A DNA stretch of 52,577 nt from an uncultured Clostridium sp. (GTDB lineage Bacteria; Bacillota; Clostridia; TANB77; CAG-508), in the NCBI GenBank assembly GCA_947365805.1, contig CANAZY010000009.1:1-52577 (forward strand), given 5' to 3'. The notes under the pieces are model-generated. The model had not been told where the DNA came from. It did no database searches and was given only the letters and a program-made list of their open reading frames with translations. Below are positions 27,233-34,627 of this stretch, piece by piece. The stretch's first letter is position 1, and each line of letters starts with the position of its first letter. The translations under genes were made by a program, and so were the position numbers.

Positions 27233-27955
27233 TTAATTTAACCATTTATTTTCTGCATAATAGAATCCAACTACAGCTATAGCTGTGAGAATAATCCATC
27301 CTATCCAAAAAAGGACAAGTTCGATTCCTGATTCTAAATAATCTACTGTTTCGCTAATGGTTCGATTTTCATAAAATGAAGTTTTGCTAATAGTATCGTC
27401 TTTTAAATAAGTGAATATTGTTCCAGTAAAGGCTGTATCCGTAACATAATAAACATTTCGGTGATAATATCCATGGTAAATAGTATCTAAATAGTGGTTG
27501 GATGGAAATGGAATTTGTTCATATTCAAATTCAACATTCAAAAATGAAATCCTCGTTGATTTTTCTTTATATGTTCTCATAGTATCCCAGGTCCAATATT
27601 CCTCTTTTCTTTTTTTCTCTTTACCATCCTTATCTTTGTATTTTACCCAACGATAATGCTTCCTATATTCCTGCTCTTCTTTTCTTATATAAGAATATTC
27701 ACCATCAATTTCAGGAAGACTAACGGGGTCAAGTGCCTTTAAATTGCCATATACGAAAGCATTACCAATATTAGTACTCATACCATGCAGAAATAGTTCC
27801 TCAGAATCAATCTTAACAGCGGTATCATATTCCATATACTGTTCTAATAAATTCTGCCGAATTTTTTCACTTATAGAAAAGCCTAAAATCATCATCACAG
27901 CGATAATAATAATACTAAAAATAATCTCGCTTTTTTTAATTTCGATATTCCCCAT
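27233..27955 (-). CDS. Membrane protein of unknown function, co-transcribed with lemA remnant
   Basis: About 240 residues: an N-terminal helix (IIFSIIIIAVMMILGFSI), a large polar extracytoplasmic region with charged segments (YKDKDGKEKKRKEE), and a C-terminal helix pair (LVLFWIGWIILTAIAVVGFYY). ATG27955 is favoured over TTG27976, with GAAAGG ten bases upstream. It follows lemA directly, a common pairing of LemA proteins with membrane partners. An in-frame CGG (complement of 27857-27859, Arg in KIRQN) suggests a foreign origin. Confidence 0.6.
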   Translation of the reverse strand: MGNIEIKKSEIIFSIIIIAVMMILGFSISEKIRQNLLEQYMEYDTAVKIDSEELFLHGMSTNIGNAFVYGNLKALDPVSLPEIDGEYSYIRKEEQEYRKHYRWVKYKDKDGKEKKRKEEYWTWDTMRTYKEKSTRISFLNVEFEYEQIPFPSNHYLDTIYHGYYHRNVYYVTDTAFTGTIFTYLKDDTISKTSFYENRTISETVDYLESGIELVLFWIGWIILTAIAVVGFYYAENKWLN

Positions 27956-27962
27956 AGCTTTT

Positions 27963-28278
27963 TTACCTTTCGTCAAATAGGCTCATAGGCCCGTCATCGG
28001 TAATAGGAACATTCTGTCCTGCACGAGCATTAATAACTCCTAAAAGAGTTTCATATTCATGCCGGTCATATGCTTTAACGCACTCAACAAGTTCCGGAAA
28101 CAAATTTGCTCTTTTCCTGCACGCTGATTGCCGACTTCGCCTCTGTTACTTTCTCCTCATATGCAATAGCATTTGCGCTTACAGAGGTAATTCCCACAAT
28201 AACCATAATAATGACTGCAAGAATTGCGCCGATGGTGATAAGTGTGTTTTGGCTAAGATTAATTTTGTTAAGTTTCAT
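27963..28278 (-). pseudogene. LemA-family protein, frameshifted and short
   Basis: It starts with AAGGGAG before ATG28278 and has the LemA N-terminal helix and coiled-coil (LITIGAILAVIIMVIVGI, NAIAYEEKVTEAKSAISVQEK). The frame then breaks and stops at 28084. One frame over, the family sequence continues as RANLFPELVECVKAYDRHEYETLL and ends with a stop at 27963. At about 105 residues it is shorter than LemA (about 180). The break is at GAAAAGAGCA, not at CGG, so it differs from the other shifts here. The continuation itself uses CGG for Arg. Confidence 0.7.
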
Positions 28279-28585
28279 AAGTTGTCTCTCCCTTCGTTAA
28301 AAACAAAATCATTATAGTTACCACAATATTCAATTTTCAATTTACTAAAAACAAAATCTCACTAAGTTTTCATAGCTCTAACCTCCTAAAATTATTTAAG
28401 TAGTTTGTATGATAAAGCACTACAAACACTTAGTATTGCATAGTATGCATATATGTTTATTTTTTACATAATGCAAATATGATTCAAAGCTGTATTCAGG
28501 TCGTCAATAGTCATGAAACATATATGGAAAAGTGCTAAATAATATGTTATAATACTAATAGTTGCTAAGTATTGGAGGTATAAAT
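28279..28585. other. Intergenic region between divergent lemA and cysteine desulfurase
   Basis: 307 bases with no gene. On the minus strand a strong AGGAGG (28382-28387) precedes a four-codon frame, ATG AAA ACT TAG (28362-28373), perhaps a decayed start or a leader peptide. A TATAAT at about 28552 probably serves the plus-strand gene. Nothing else is recognised. Confidence 0.4.
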
Positions 28586-29746
28586 ATGATTTCAAAAATT
28601 TATTTTGATAACAATGCAACAACAAAATGTGATGAAAATGTTGTAGATGCAATGTTACCTTACTTTGGTGAAGAATACGGAAATCCTAGTAGCATTTATA
28701 GTTTTGGAAAAGAAATAAAAGATGAAATAACAGAAGCGAGGAAAAATATTGCTAAATTATTAAATGCAGATGAAGACGAAATTATATTTACAAGTTGTGC
28801 CAGTGAAAGTAATGTAACAGCCATTATGAATGCAGTTAATAATAATCCAAATAAAAAACATATTATTACCACAAAAGTAGAACATGCATCTATAATGGAA
28901 ACCATGAAAAGCCTAGAAACAAAAGGATATGAAATAACTTATTTATCAGTTGATGAAAAAGGTAGAATAAATATAGAAGAATTAAAGAAATCAATTAGAA
29001 AAGATACTCTACTAATTTGTGTAATGATGGCAAATAATGAAATTGGTAATATTTATCCAACAAAAGAAATAGGAAAAATTGCCAAAGAAAACAATATTCT
29101 ATTCCATTGCGATGCTGTTCAAGCAGTAGGAAAAATAAAAATAGATGTTAAGAAAATGAACATCGATACATTATCGCTATCTGGACATAAAATCCATGCA
29201 CCTAAAGGAATTGGAGTTTTATATGTAAACAAAGAAATAAAATTTAACCAATTAATATTTGGACATCAAGAAAAAAATAGACGTGGTGGTACAGAAAATG
29301 TACCATATATAATTGGTTTGGGTAGAGCTGTCCAAAACATTTTAGAAGACGATTATAAAATAAATGAAAAAATAAAAGACTTAAGAGATAAATTAGAAAC
29401 AGAAATGAAGAACAACATAGAAGATGTAATAATATATGGAGACTTAGAAAATAGACTCCCAAACACATCCAATATTGCTTTTAAAGGAGTAAATGGAGAA
29501 GAAGTCCTATTAATGCTAGAATCTTTTAACATATATGTATCTACAGGTTCAGCATGTAATTCAGAAATAGCAGAGCCATCATATGTATTAACAGCATGTA
29601 ACGCAGACTTAGATAACTATAGTCCAATTAGAATAAGTTTATCAAAAGATAATACACAAGAAGAAATAGAAATTTTTGTACAAAGACTAAAAAATATTAT
29701 AAGTATGTTAAGAAAAAAGTCTAAAATGATCGGAGAAAATAAATGA
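28586..29746 (+). CDS. Cysteine desulfurase (NifS/IscS-like)
   Basis: 386 residues, a PLP enzyme releasing sulfur from cysteine. It begins YFDNNATTKCDE; the PLP lysine is K202 in SGHKIHAPKG; the substrate-accepting cysteine is C324 in STGSACNS; RRGGTENV is present. GGAGGT precedes ATG28586. It is translationally coupled to the next gene by an ATGA overlap, so it probably supplies sulfur for the ferredoxin-like protein or another Fe-S target encoded with it. Confidence 0.93.
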   Translation: MISKIYFDNNATTKCDENVVDAMLPYFGEEYGNPSSIYSFGKEIKDEITEARKNIAKLLNADEDEIIFTSCASESNVTAIMNAVNNNPNKKHIITTKVEHASIMETMKSLETKGYEITYLSVDEKGRINIEELKKSIRKDTLLICVMMANNEIGNIYPTKEIGKIAKENNILFHCDAVQAVGKIKIDVKKMNIDTLSLSGHKIHAPKGIGVLYVNKEIKFNQLIFGHQEKNRRGGTENVPYIIGLGRAVQNILEDDYKINEKIKDLRDKLETEMKNNIEDVIIYGDLENRLPNTSNIAFKGVNGEEVLLMLESFNIYVSTGSACNSEIAEPSYVLTACNADLDNYSPIRISLSKDNTQEEIEIFVQRLKNIISMLRKKSKMIGENK

Positions 29747-30129
29747 GTAATAAAACCAATATAATAAACGTAGAATATGGTAAAGATAATTGCCCAGCAG
29801 ATGCATTAATGAATGACTTTAGAACAAGGGCTAATAACATAAAAGAATATTCTAAAAACATAGAATTCTCAAAAGAATGTATAGAATTTTTTAAGAAAAT
29901 GGCAGATATTGTTGAAGAAGGCGAAGACAATATCTGCTTTAAATGGGATGAAGTTCTTGATGAAGATTTACCGCCATTAATAGTAAAAATAAGAAAATCA
30001 AACGACAAATATATATTACAATATTTAAAAGAATTAGGAGAAGAACAAACATTAATAAAAGGAAAGCAACGAAAAGGGAAAAATAAAAATGGCAAAATAG
30101 AAGTTATAAAGGAAAGAGAGGAAAGATGA
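29743..30129 (+). CDS. Hypothetical acidic protein coupled to cysteine desulfurase
   Basis: 128 residues, soluble, not recognised. It has DNCPADALMNDFRTRANNIKEYS near the start and a very basic C-terminal tail (KGKQRKGKNKNGK). The start overlaps the cysteine desulfurase stop by four bases, and the ferredoxin gene begins one base after its stop. The tight spacing suggests a partner in the same process. Confidence 0.75.
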   Translation: MSNKTNIINVEYGKDNCPADALMNDFRTRANNIKEYSKNIEFSKECIEFFKKMADIVEEGEDNICFKWDEVLDEDLPPLIVKIRKSNDKYILQYLKELGEEQTLIKGKQRKGKNKNGKIEVIKEREER

Positions 30130-30130
30130 T

Positions 30131-30736
30131 ATGGCAGTATTAATTAATTTTAAAATATGCGATAATGATAAAGCATGTAATGGAATGAGTGTATGTCCTA
30201 AGGGCGTATTTAGTTGGAATGATGAAAAGCATACATTGGAAATAGACAATAGTAAATGTATTAGCTGTGGATTATGTGAAAAATCTTGCATGGTTTCAGC
30301 AATTAAAGTTGCTAAAACAAAAGAGGAATATGAAAAAATAGAAAAAGAATTTGAAGATGACCCTAGAACAATAAATGATTTATTAGTAGAAAGATATGGT
30401 GCAATGCCAATTGATGCAGCAATGATAGGTTCTGAAGAGGAAATAGAAGAAAAACTATTAGGAGCAACAAGACCATTTATAGTAGAATTATATAATGAAG
30501 ATTCAATTATGTGCTTATTAAAAAGTATTCCTGTTAAAAAAATTGCAGATACATTTGATAAAGAAACAAGATATAGAAAAATCGAAGTAAAAGATGATGC
30601 ATTATTAGAAAAATATAATGTAAAAAAATTGCCTTCATTACTATTTTTTAGAGATAAACAATTAGTAGGGAAAATAGAAGGATACGTAGAAGAAAATGAA
30701 AAAGAAGATTTATTAAATCAAATAAAAAAATTTTAG
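30131..30736 (+). CDS. Ferredoxin fused to a thioredoxin-fold domain
   Basis: 201 residues. The N-terminal 4Fe-4S ferredoxin domain has C43-x2-C46-x2-C49-x3-C53 and a second irregular group (C10, C16, C22-Pro). A linker of about 60 residues leads to a thioredoxin-like domain (about 110-200; FIVELYNED, KKLPSLLFFRDKQLVGKIEGY) that lacks a CxxC motif. It would transfer electrons rather than act as a disulfide reductase. Part of the cysteine-desulfurase operon. Confidence 0.85.
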   Translation: MAVLINFKICDNDKACNGMSVCPKGVFSWNDEKHTLEIDNSKCISCGLCEKSCMVSAIKVAKTKEEYEKIEKEFEDDPRTINDLLVERYGAMPIDAAMIGSEEEIEEKLLGATRPFIVELYNEDSIMCLLKSIPVKKIADTFDKETRYRKIEVKDDALLEKYNVKKLPSLLFFRDKQLVGKIEGYVEENEKEDLLNQIKKF

Positions 30737-30758
30737 TAAAAGAGAAGAAGGAAAGAAA

Positions 30759-31325
30759 ATGAAACTAAGAGAACAAATCGAAAGTTATGTACCATATAAT
30801 GAACAAGAAGAAAATGATAAAGAAATGATGCTTCAATATATTGACACGTTTGAAGATGTTTTAACAAGAGAAAATAAAATGTGCCATTTTACAGCATCGA
30901 ACTGGATTGTAAATAAAGAAAGAACAAAGGTATTAATGGCATATCATAATATTTACCAAGCTTGGGCATGGACAGGTGGACATTGTGATGGAGATAGTAA
31001 TTTATTATATGTAGCATTAAAAGAAGCAACAGAAGAAACGGGATTACAAAATTTAAAAGTAATTAGTGACGGAATTTATGGAATTCAAATACTAACCGTC
31101 GATAGCCATAAAAAAAGAGGAAAATTTGTGCCATCTCATTTGCATTTAGATTGTTGCTTTTTATTAGAAGCAGATGAAAAAGAGGAATTAAAAATAAAAG
31201 AAGATGAAAATAGTGGCGTAAAATGGATTGATATTGATAAATCAGTAGACATTACAAATGAAAAACAAATGAAACCAATTTATCAAAAATTAAATGAAAA
31301 ATGTTATTCAATAAAGAAGGTGTGA
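30759..31325 (+). CDS. Nudix hydrolase
   Basis: 188 residues. The Nudix box is GGHCDGDSNLLYVALKEATEETG, here in two parts: GGHCDGDS and KEATEETG. The metal-binding EE pair is present, but the first Glu position is Ser and the usual Arg is Lys. Substrate cannot be assigned; members hydrolyse nucleoside-diphosphate derivatives. AAGAAGGAAAG precedes the ATG. It is followed after seven bases by maf. Confidence 0.88.
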   Translation: MKLREQIESYVPYNEQEENDKEMMLQYIDTFEDVLTRENKMCHFTASNWIVNKERTKVLMAYHNIYQAWAWTGGHCDGDSNLLYVALKEATEETGLQNLKVISDGIYGIQILTVDSHKKRGKFVPSHLHLDCCFLLEADEKEELKIKEDENSGVKWIDIDKSVDITNEKQMKPIYQKLNEKCYSIKKV

Positions 31326-31332
31326 ATAAAAA

Positions 31333-31899
31333 ATGAGAGTTATATTGGCTTCAGGTTCGCCAAGAAGAAAGGAACTGTTGAAATTAGTTGTACCGAAATT
31401 TGAAATAATTGTGAGTAATATAGATGAAACAATACAACAAGGATTAACCCCTGAAGAGCAAGTACAAAGGTTATCTTATATAAAAGCAAAAAATGTTTTT
31501 GATAAAACGCAAGGAAATAGAGTTATTATTGGTTCAGACACAATTGCTGTTAAAAATAATAAAATATATGGAAAGCCACAAAATAAAGAAAACGCAAAAG
31601 AAATGATAAAAGAACTAATACAAGGCGATAAAACTCATAAAATTATAACAGGATTAAGTGTTCTTACACAAAAAAATGGACAATATAAAGAGTATATAAC
31701 ATATGATGAAGTAATAGTATATTTAAAAAATATATTAGACGAAGAATTAGAGCAATGGATAAATACTGGACATGCAATGGATAAGGCAGGAGCATATGCA
31801 ATACAAGAAGAGTTCTGTGTTTTTGTAGAAAAAATAGAAGGTAATTATACAACAGCAGTAGGGTTACCAACACATAAATTATATGATATTATAAAATAG
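31333..31899 (+). CDS. maf: Maf-like nucleoside triphosphate pyrophosphatase
   Basis: 188 residues. ASGSPRRKELL at the N-terminus, GSDTIAV with the catalytic Asp region, KPQNKENAKEMI and MDKAGAYAIQ are diagnostic. It removes non-canonical pyrimidine nucleotides and is linked to division arrest. AAGGTG lies upstream. It is the last gene of the desulfurase/Nudix run. Confidence 0.95.
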   Translation: MRVILASGSPRRKELLKLVVPKFEIIVSNIDETIQQGLTPEEQVQRLSYIKAKNVFDKTQGNRVIIGSDTIAVKNNKIYGKPQNKENAKEMIKELIQGDKTHKIITGLSVLTQKNGQYKEYITYDEVIVYLKNILDEELEQWINTGHAMDKAGAYAIQEEFCVFVEKIEGNYTTAVGLPTHKLYDIIK

Positions 31900-31905
31900 A
31901 AAAAT

Positions 31906-31935
31906 GAATGTCTTTACTTAGGTAGAGACATTTAA
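31906..31935 (+). terminator. Terminator after maf
   Basis: AATGTCTTTAC pairs imperfectly with GTAGAGACATT immediately after the maf stop, followed by a short T run. Confidence 0.6.
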
Positions 31936-31985
31936 TTGGAGAAAATTAAAAAAGACACAAAAAGAAAAATTAAATAAAAAAACCG

Positions 31986-32026
31986 AAAATAAAGTTGAAG
32001 TATCATAAATACTTCAACTTTATTTT
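31986..32026. terminator. 17-bp perfect hairpin terminator
   Basis: 31986-32002 pairs perfectly with 32010-32026 around a seven-base loop. It has T-rich flanks on both strands and overlaps the stop codon of the minus-strand M14 fragment, so it originally ended the carboxypeptidase gene. Confidence 0.85.
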
Positions 32027-32491
32027 AACTTAACACAGCTCCCAATATCAAAATACCAAGATTGTCTTCATAAATCTTATCGAACTGTGAAATAGGAAGA
32101 GGGTTTTCGCCGTAGTCCTGCTTCAATGGTGTATCCAGGTAAATTATAATTCTGAATAAACCAATCCTTAAATCCTGCAAAGCTAGAATTGTAAGGCGTA
32201 TCTGCTAATGCATATCCACTAACATTTGCAAATTGTTCACCAATATAATAAGAACCAGCAGGTAAATAGTTTTGAAATCGCCAATAAATCTCTTCTCCTT
32301 GTGTATGATAAGCAAGAACTAATTTGAAAGGATACGAGAGGGTATAATCGTAAACCGCTAATGCTTCAGGTTCCGTTAAAGGCCCAAACCCAACAAAGTC
32401 ACGAGGAGAAGGTGTTGTAAAACCTTGTGCATATTTAATCTCTTTTGCCTTTTCCCATCCGTGCAGGAAACTGTAAATTTAAATCTACACC
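32025..32491 (-). pseudogene. 3' half of M14 zinc carboxypeptidase, with two CGG shifts
   Basis: Read on the minus strand from GVDLNLQFPA, this is the C-terminal half of a gamma-D-glutamyl-diamino-acid peptidase: GWEKAKEIKYAQGF, the third zinc-ligand His in AYHTQGEEIYW, the catalytic Glu in YTIEAG, then NPLPISQFDKIYEDN. Two in-frame CGG codons (complement of 32459-32461 and 32110-32112) break the frame; skipping each C gives Gly (PAG-W and AGLG-ENP) and an open frame to TAA at 32025. The N-terminal half is at 41117-41586 on the same strand; the mobile element lies between. It lacks its own start. Confidence 0.9.
32478..32491. repeat. Left attachment-site core of the element
   Basis: TTTAAATCTACACC. 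It matches the right core except for one T/C difference. The left flank is M14 coding sequence. Confidence 0.75.
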
Positions 32492-32603
32492 TGTGGTATT
32501 AAAAATATACCAACCACAAACAAAATTCAATAAAATGCAGTAATCATCTATATTACAGGATATTTCTATATTAAGAAAATATTCTGTTTTTTTATTGCAA
32601 AAA

Positions 32604-32672
32604 TGTAGGGGCGAATAGTAATCGCCCGATCTTCGAAGAAATTGCTTTAACAAATGTAGGGGCACCGTTTGA
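32604..32672. repeat. GTAGGGGCG-type repeats inside the element's left end
   Basis: TGTAGGGGCG at 32604 forms a GGGCGA/TCGCCC hairpin; a second TGTAGGGGC lies at 32655. They are related to the repeats at 26349 and 42473. The stretch 32501-32747 holds no gene that I can support. Confidence 0.55.
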
Positions 32673-32747
32673 GGGAATACCAGTGAGACATGACCCCACT
32701 GTGCCCAATTATTTTTAGATTTTTACTGCTAGAAATGAGTGGTTAAA

Positions 32748-33218
32748 ATGAAAGGAAAAGAAGATAATGTTGGATATTATTCAGTAATTCCAGCAACAAT
32801 TTTATACAATAAAGAACTAAAAGCAAATGAAAAATTACTATATGCAATTATAACATCACTTGCTTGTAAAGAAGGATACTGTTTTGCAACTAATAAGTAT
32901 CTAGCAGAAAAGTTAGGTGTAAATCCCAAAACAATTTCAAGTTGGATTTCAGATTTAAAGGATAGGAATTTTATAAAAGTTGAACTAATTAGAAATGAAA
33001 ATAAGCAAATTATTAAAAGAGAAATTTATATAAATGATGTCCCCTATCCATTAAATAATGGATACCAGTATCAATCAAAAAATGGACAGGCTATACATCA
33101 AAAAGTGGAAGATAATAGTATAAAAAATAATATTAAAACTAATAGAAGGGGCTATACAAATTTCACAGAACAAAGACATTATTCAGAAGAATTTTTGAAT
33201 AGCTTATATGCAAATTAA
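32748..33218 (+). CDS. Helix-turn-helix replication-initiator-like protein
   Basis: About 156 residues. The N-terminal part (YYSVIPATILYNKELKANEK, then NKYLAEKLGVNPKTISSWISDL) is the winged-helix domain typical of plasmid and phage replisome organisers (HTH_36/RepA_N-like). The C-terminal part is short and polar. ATG32748 is the most likely start; GTG32739 is an alternative, and neither has a strong binding site. A role in element replication or control is inferred. Confidence 0.7.
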   Translation: MKGKEDNVGYYSVIPATILYNKELKANEKLLYAIITSLACKEGYCFATNKYLAEKLGVNPKTISSWISDLKDRNFIKVELIRNENKQIIKREIYINDVPYPLNNGYQYQSKNGQAIHQKVEDNSIKNNIKTNRRGYTNFTEQRHYSEEFLNSLYAN

Positions 33219-33241
33219 AAAAAGAAAGGATAAGGAATTCT

Positions 33242-33289
33242 ATGAAAAGATATAAAATTTTGAATATATTTTTTCTCCCAGCGGGCTAA
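33242..33289 (+). CDS. Possible 15-residue leader peptide
   Basis: AAGGA five bases before an ATG opens a frame MKRYKILNIFFLPAG, ending directly before the hairpin cluster. It may be a leader peptide or chance. Confidence 0.3.
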   Translation: MKRYKILNIFFLPAG

Positions 33290-33297
33290 AAAAGGTA

Positions 33298-33437
33298 TTA
33301 GGAGATTTTCTCCTAAACAGCAATATGTGGTCCACAGGACCATGCTGGCGAATGATATTTGGTTAAAAATACCTACATCATTCGGAGCAAAATGCTTTGC
33401 TCTATAATATCAAATTTCGCTTCGCTAATTTGATATT
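33298..33437 (+). other. Five consecutive perfect hairpins, oriT-like region
   Basis: In 140 bases: TTAGGAGA/TCTCCTAA (33298-33316), TGGTCC/GGACCA (33328-33342), CGAATGAT/ATCATTCG (33349-33384), GAGCAAA/TTTGCTC (33385-33402) and an 11-bp AATATCAAATT stem (33406-33437). The region ends 32 bases before mobC. Such arrays next to MobC are typical of transfer origins; the nick site cannot be named from sequence alone. Confidence 0.65.
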
Positions 33438-33469
33438 TATATGAGTTCAATTTTAAGGAGTGTGATATT

Positions 33470-33865
33470 ATGAAATTTAATTCAAAAGATAGAACAGAAA
33501 TGTTAAAAGTAAGAGTTTCAGAAGAAGAAAAAACTTTAATACAAGTAAAAGCAGAAATGTATGGATACAGATACTTGTCAAATTATATAAGAGATGCTGC
33601 AATTTATGAAAAAGTAACACAAGTAGATTTAAAAGGACAAGATGAAATTTTAAGTGCATTTTCGGAAAACACAAAAGAAATAAAAGAGATTGCAAAAGGA
33701 GTTAGACATTTATGCAAATTTTTAACACAGGCAGATTATATACAAATAGCAAATTTAAGAGCAAGAATGTATGATATTATGAAAGCACAATATAAAATGC
33801 GTGATTTAATTGCAAAAAAATTAGATTTAGATGTATGGCAACGAATTAATAAAAATAAAAGATAG
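33470..33865 (+). CDS. MobC-like relaxosome accessory protein
   Basis: 131 residues. The N-terminal ribbon-helix-helix (MLKVRVSEEEKTLIQVKAEM, then YLSNYIRDAAI) is followed by helical segments, as in MobC/BfmC-type relaxosome proteins that bind oriT and recruit a relaxase. TAAGGAG precedes the ATG. No relaxase gene follows, so this element would depend on one in trans. Confidence 0.75.
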   Translation: MKFNSKDRTEMLKVRVSEEEKTLIQVKAEMYGYRYLSNYIRDAAIYEKVTQVDLKGQDEILSAFSENTKEIKEIAKGVRHLCKFLTQADYIQIANLRARMYDIMKAQYKMRDLIAKKLDLDVWQRINKNKR

Positions 33866-33988
33866 TATGTATTATGAAATTTATAAAATATTCAAGAAAA
33901 AAATGAAATACTTTTTTATTCAATACATAATCTAGTTCTTTTAATGATTGTATTTATTTTTATATCCTAGATTACAAGATTTAATAAT

Positions 33989-34017
33989 TTGCAAAATTAT
34001 GTGAAATATGGTACAAT
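33989..34017 (+). promoter_or_regulatory. Promoter with hairpin leader
   Basis: TTGCAA (33989-33994), 17-bp spacer, TACAAT (34012-34017). The transcript would begin near 34024 with a perfect ATGAAACT/AGTTTCAT hairpin (34026-34045), about 40 bases before the next gene. Confidence 0.6.
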
Positions 34018-34087
34018 ACTCATTGATGAAACTAGAAAGTTTCATTTAGTAACAACATTCCATACATTAAAATTAGGAGGAATTAAT

Positions 34088-34357
34088 ATGGCTAGGATTG
34101 ATTTTTACGAGCAAATTTCAGATTTCATACGGAAAAACGAGCATTTAGGCGCTCGGTTTGTGAGCGCTCCAACAAAGGATCCTTGTACCAAGCGTGTAGC
34201 AGTAGTATGCGATAAGCTAGAGAACTTTGTTCTTCATAACGGTCTGGAAATTGAAGAGCAGAAGAACAGATATTGGCTAAGAAGCTGTTACACAGGAGAG
34301 TTCTTGGAAATAATTAACAAAGAAAATGAGAGCGAGTTTTTTAAGGAAAGCGAGTAA
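34088..34357 (+). CDS. Hypothetical 89-residue protein, foreign codon use
   Basis: Soluble, unrecognised protein (DFYEQISDFIRKNEHLGARF). AGGAGG lies upstream of ATG34088; the longer frame to 33989 has no binding site. Two Arg codons are CGG (34130-34132 and 34154-34156), and G+C-rich codons are frequent, unlike flanking genes, so it was probably acquired separately. It has its own promoter and terminator, making it an independent cargo unit. Confidence 0.65.
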   Translation: MARIDFYEQISDFIRKNEHLGARFVSAPTKDPCTKRVAVVCDKLENFVLHNGLEIEEQKNRYWLRSCYTGEFLEIINKENESEFFKESE

Positions 34358-34371
34358 GTTTTAATAGCTAT

Positions 34372-34407
34372 ACTGGAAAAGGCGGACATTAGTCTGCCTT
34401 TTCCAGT
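34372..34407 (+). terminator. Terminator of the 89-residue gene
   Basis: ACTGGAAAAGGC pairs with GCCTTTTCCAGT, with an inner GAC/GTC stem. The remaining bases to 34573 hold no recognised gene. Confidence 0.7.
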
Positions 34408-34573
34408 GTTTACAAACCTGTTATTTAACTAAATGAGATAGTTTTATGGATTTGTGTATTTTTGACTGTTCTTTTAAACCATTCTTATTACAATGCAATT
34501 TTATCACCATTAAGCAGTTTCCTTTTTATATTCGGAATAAAAAACATAAATTTTGAGAAAAAATCTCAAAAAA

Positions 34574-34602
34574 TTGATATTTTATAAAAATTAGCATATA
34601 AT
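34574..34602 (+). promoter_or_regulatory. Promoter of the AAA ATPase gene
   Basis: TTGATA (34574-34579), 17-bp spacer, TATAAT (34597-34602), followed by GAGGAGAGG before the ATG. Confidence 0.7.
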
Positions 34603-34627
34603 ATAGTATGAGAGGAGAGGAATTAAA

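Noticed and set aside
28084..28140. lemA break as a tenth CGG frameshift
   Set aside because: No CGG lies at the break; the sequence there is GAAAAGAGCA, and the repaired frame later uses CGG as Arg. It is treated as an ordinary frameshift.
33298..33437. CRISPR array
   Set aside because: The hairpins have different sequences and no regularly spaced direct repeats or spacers.
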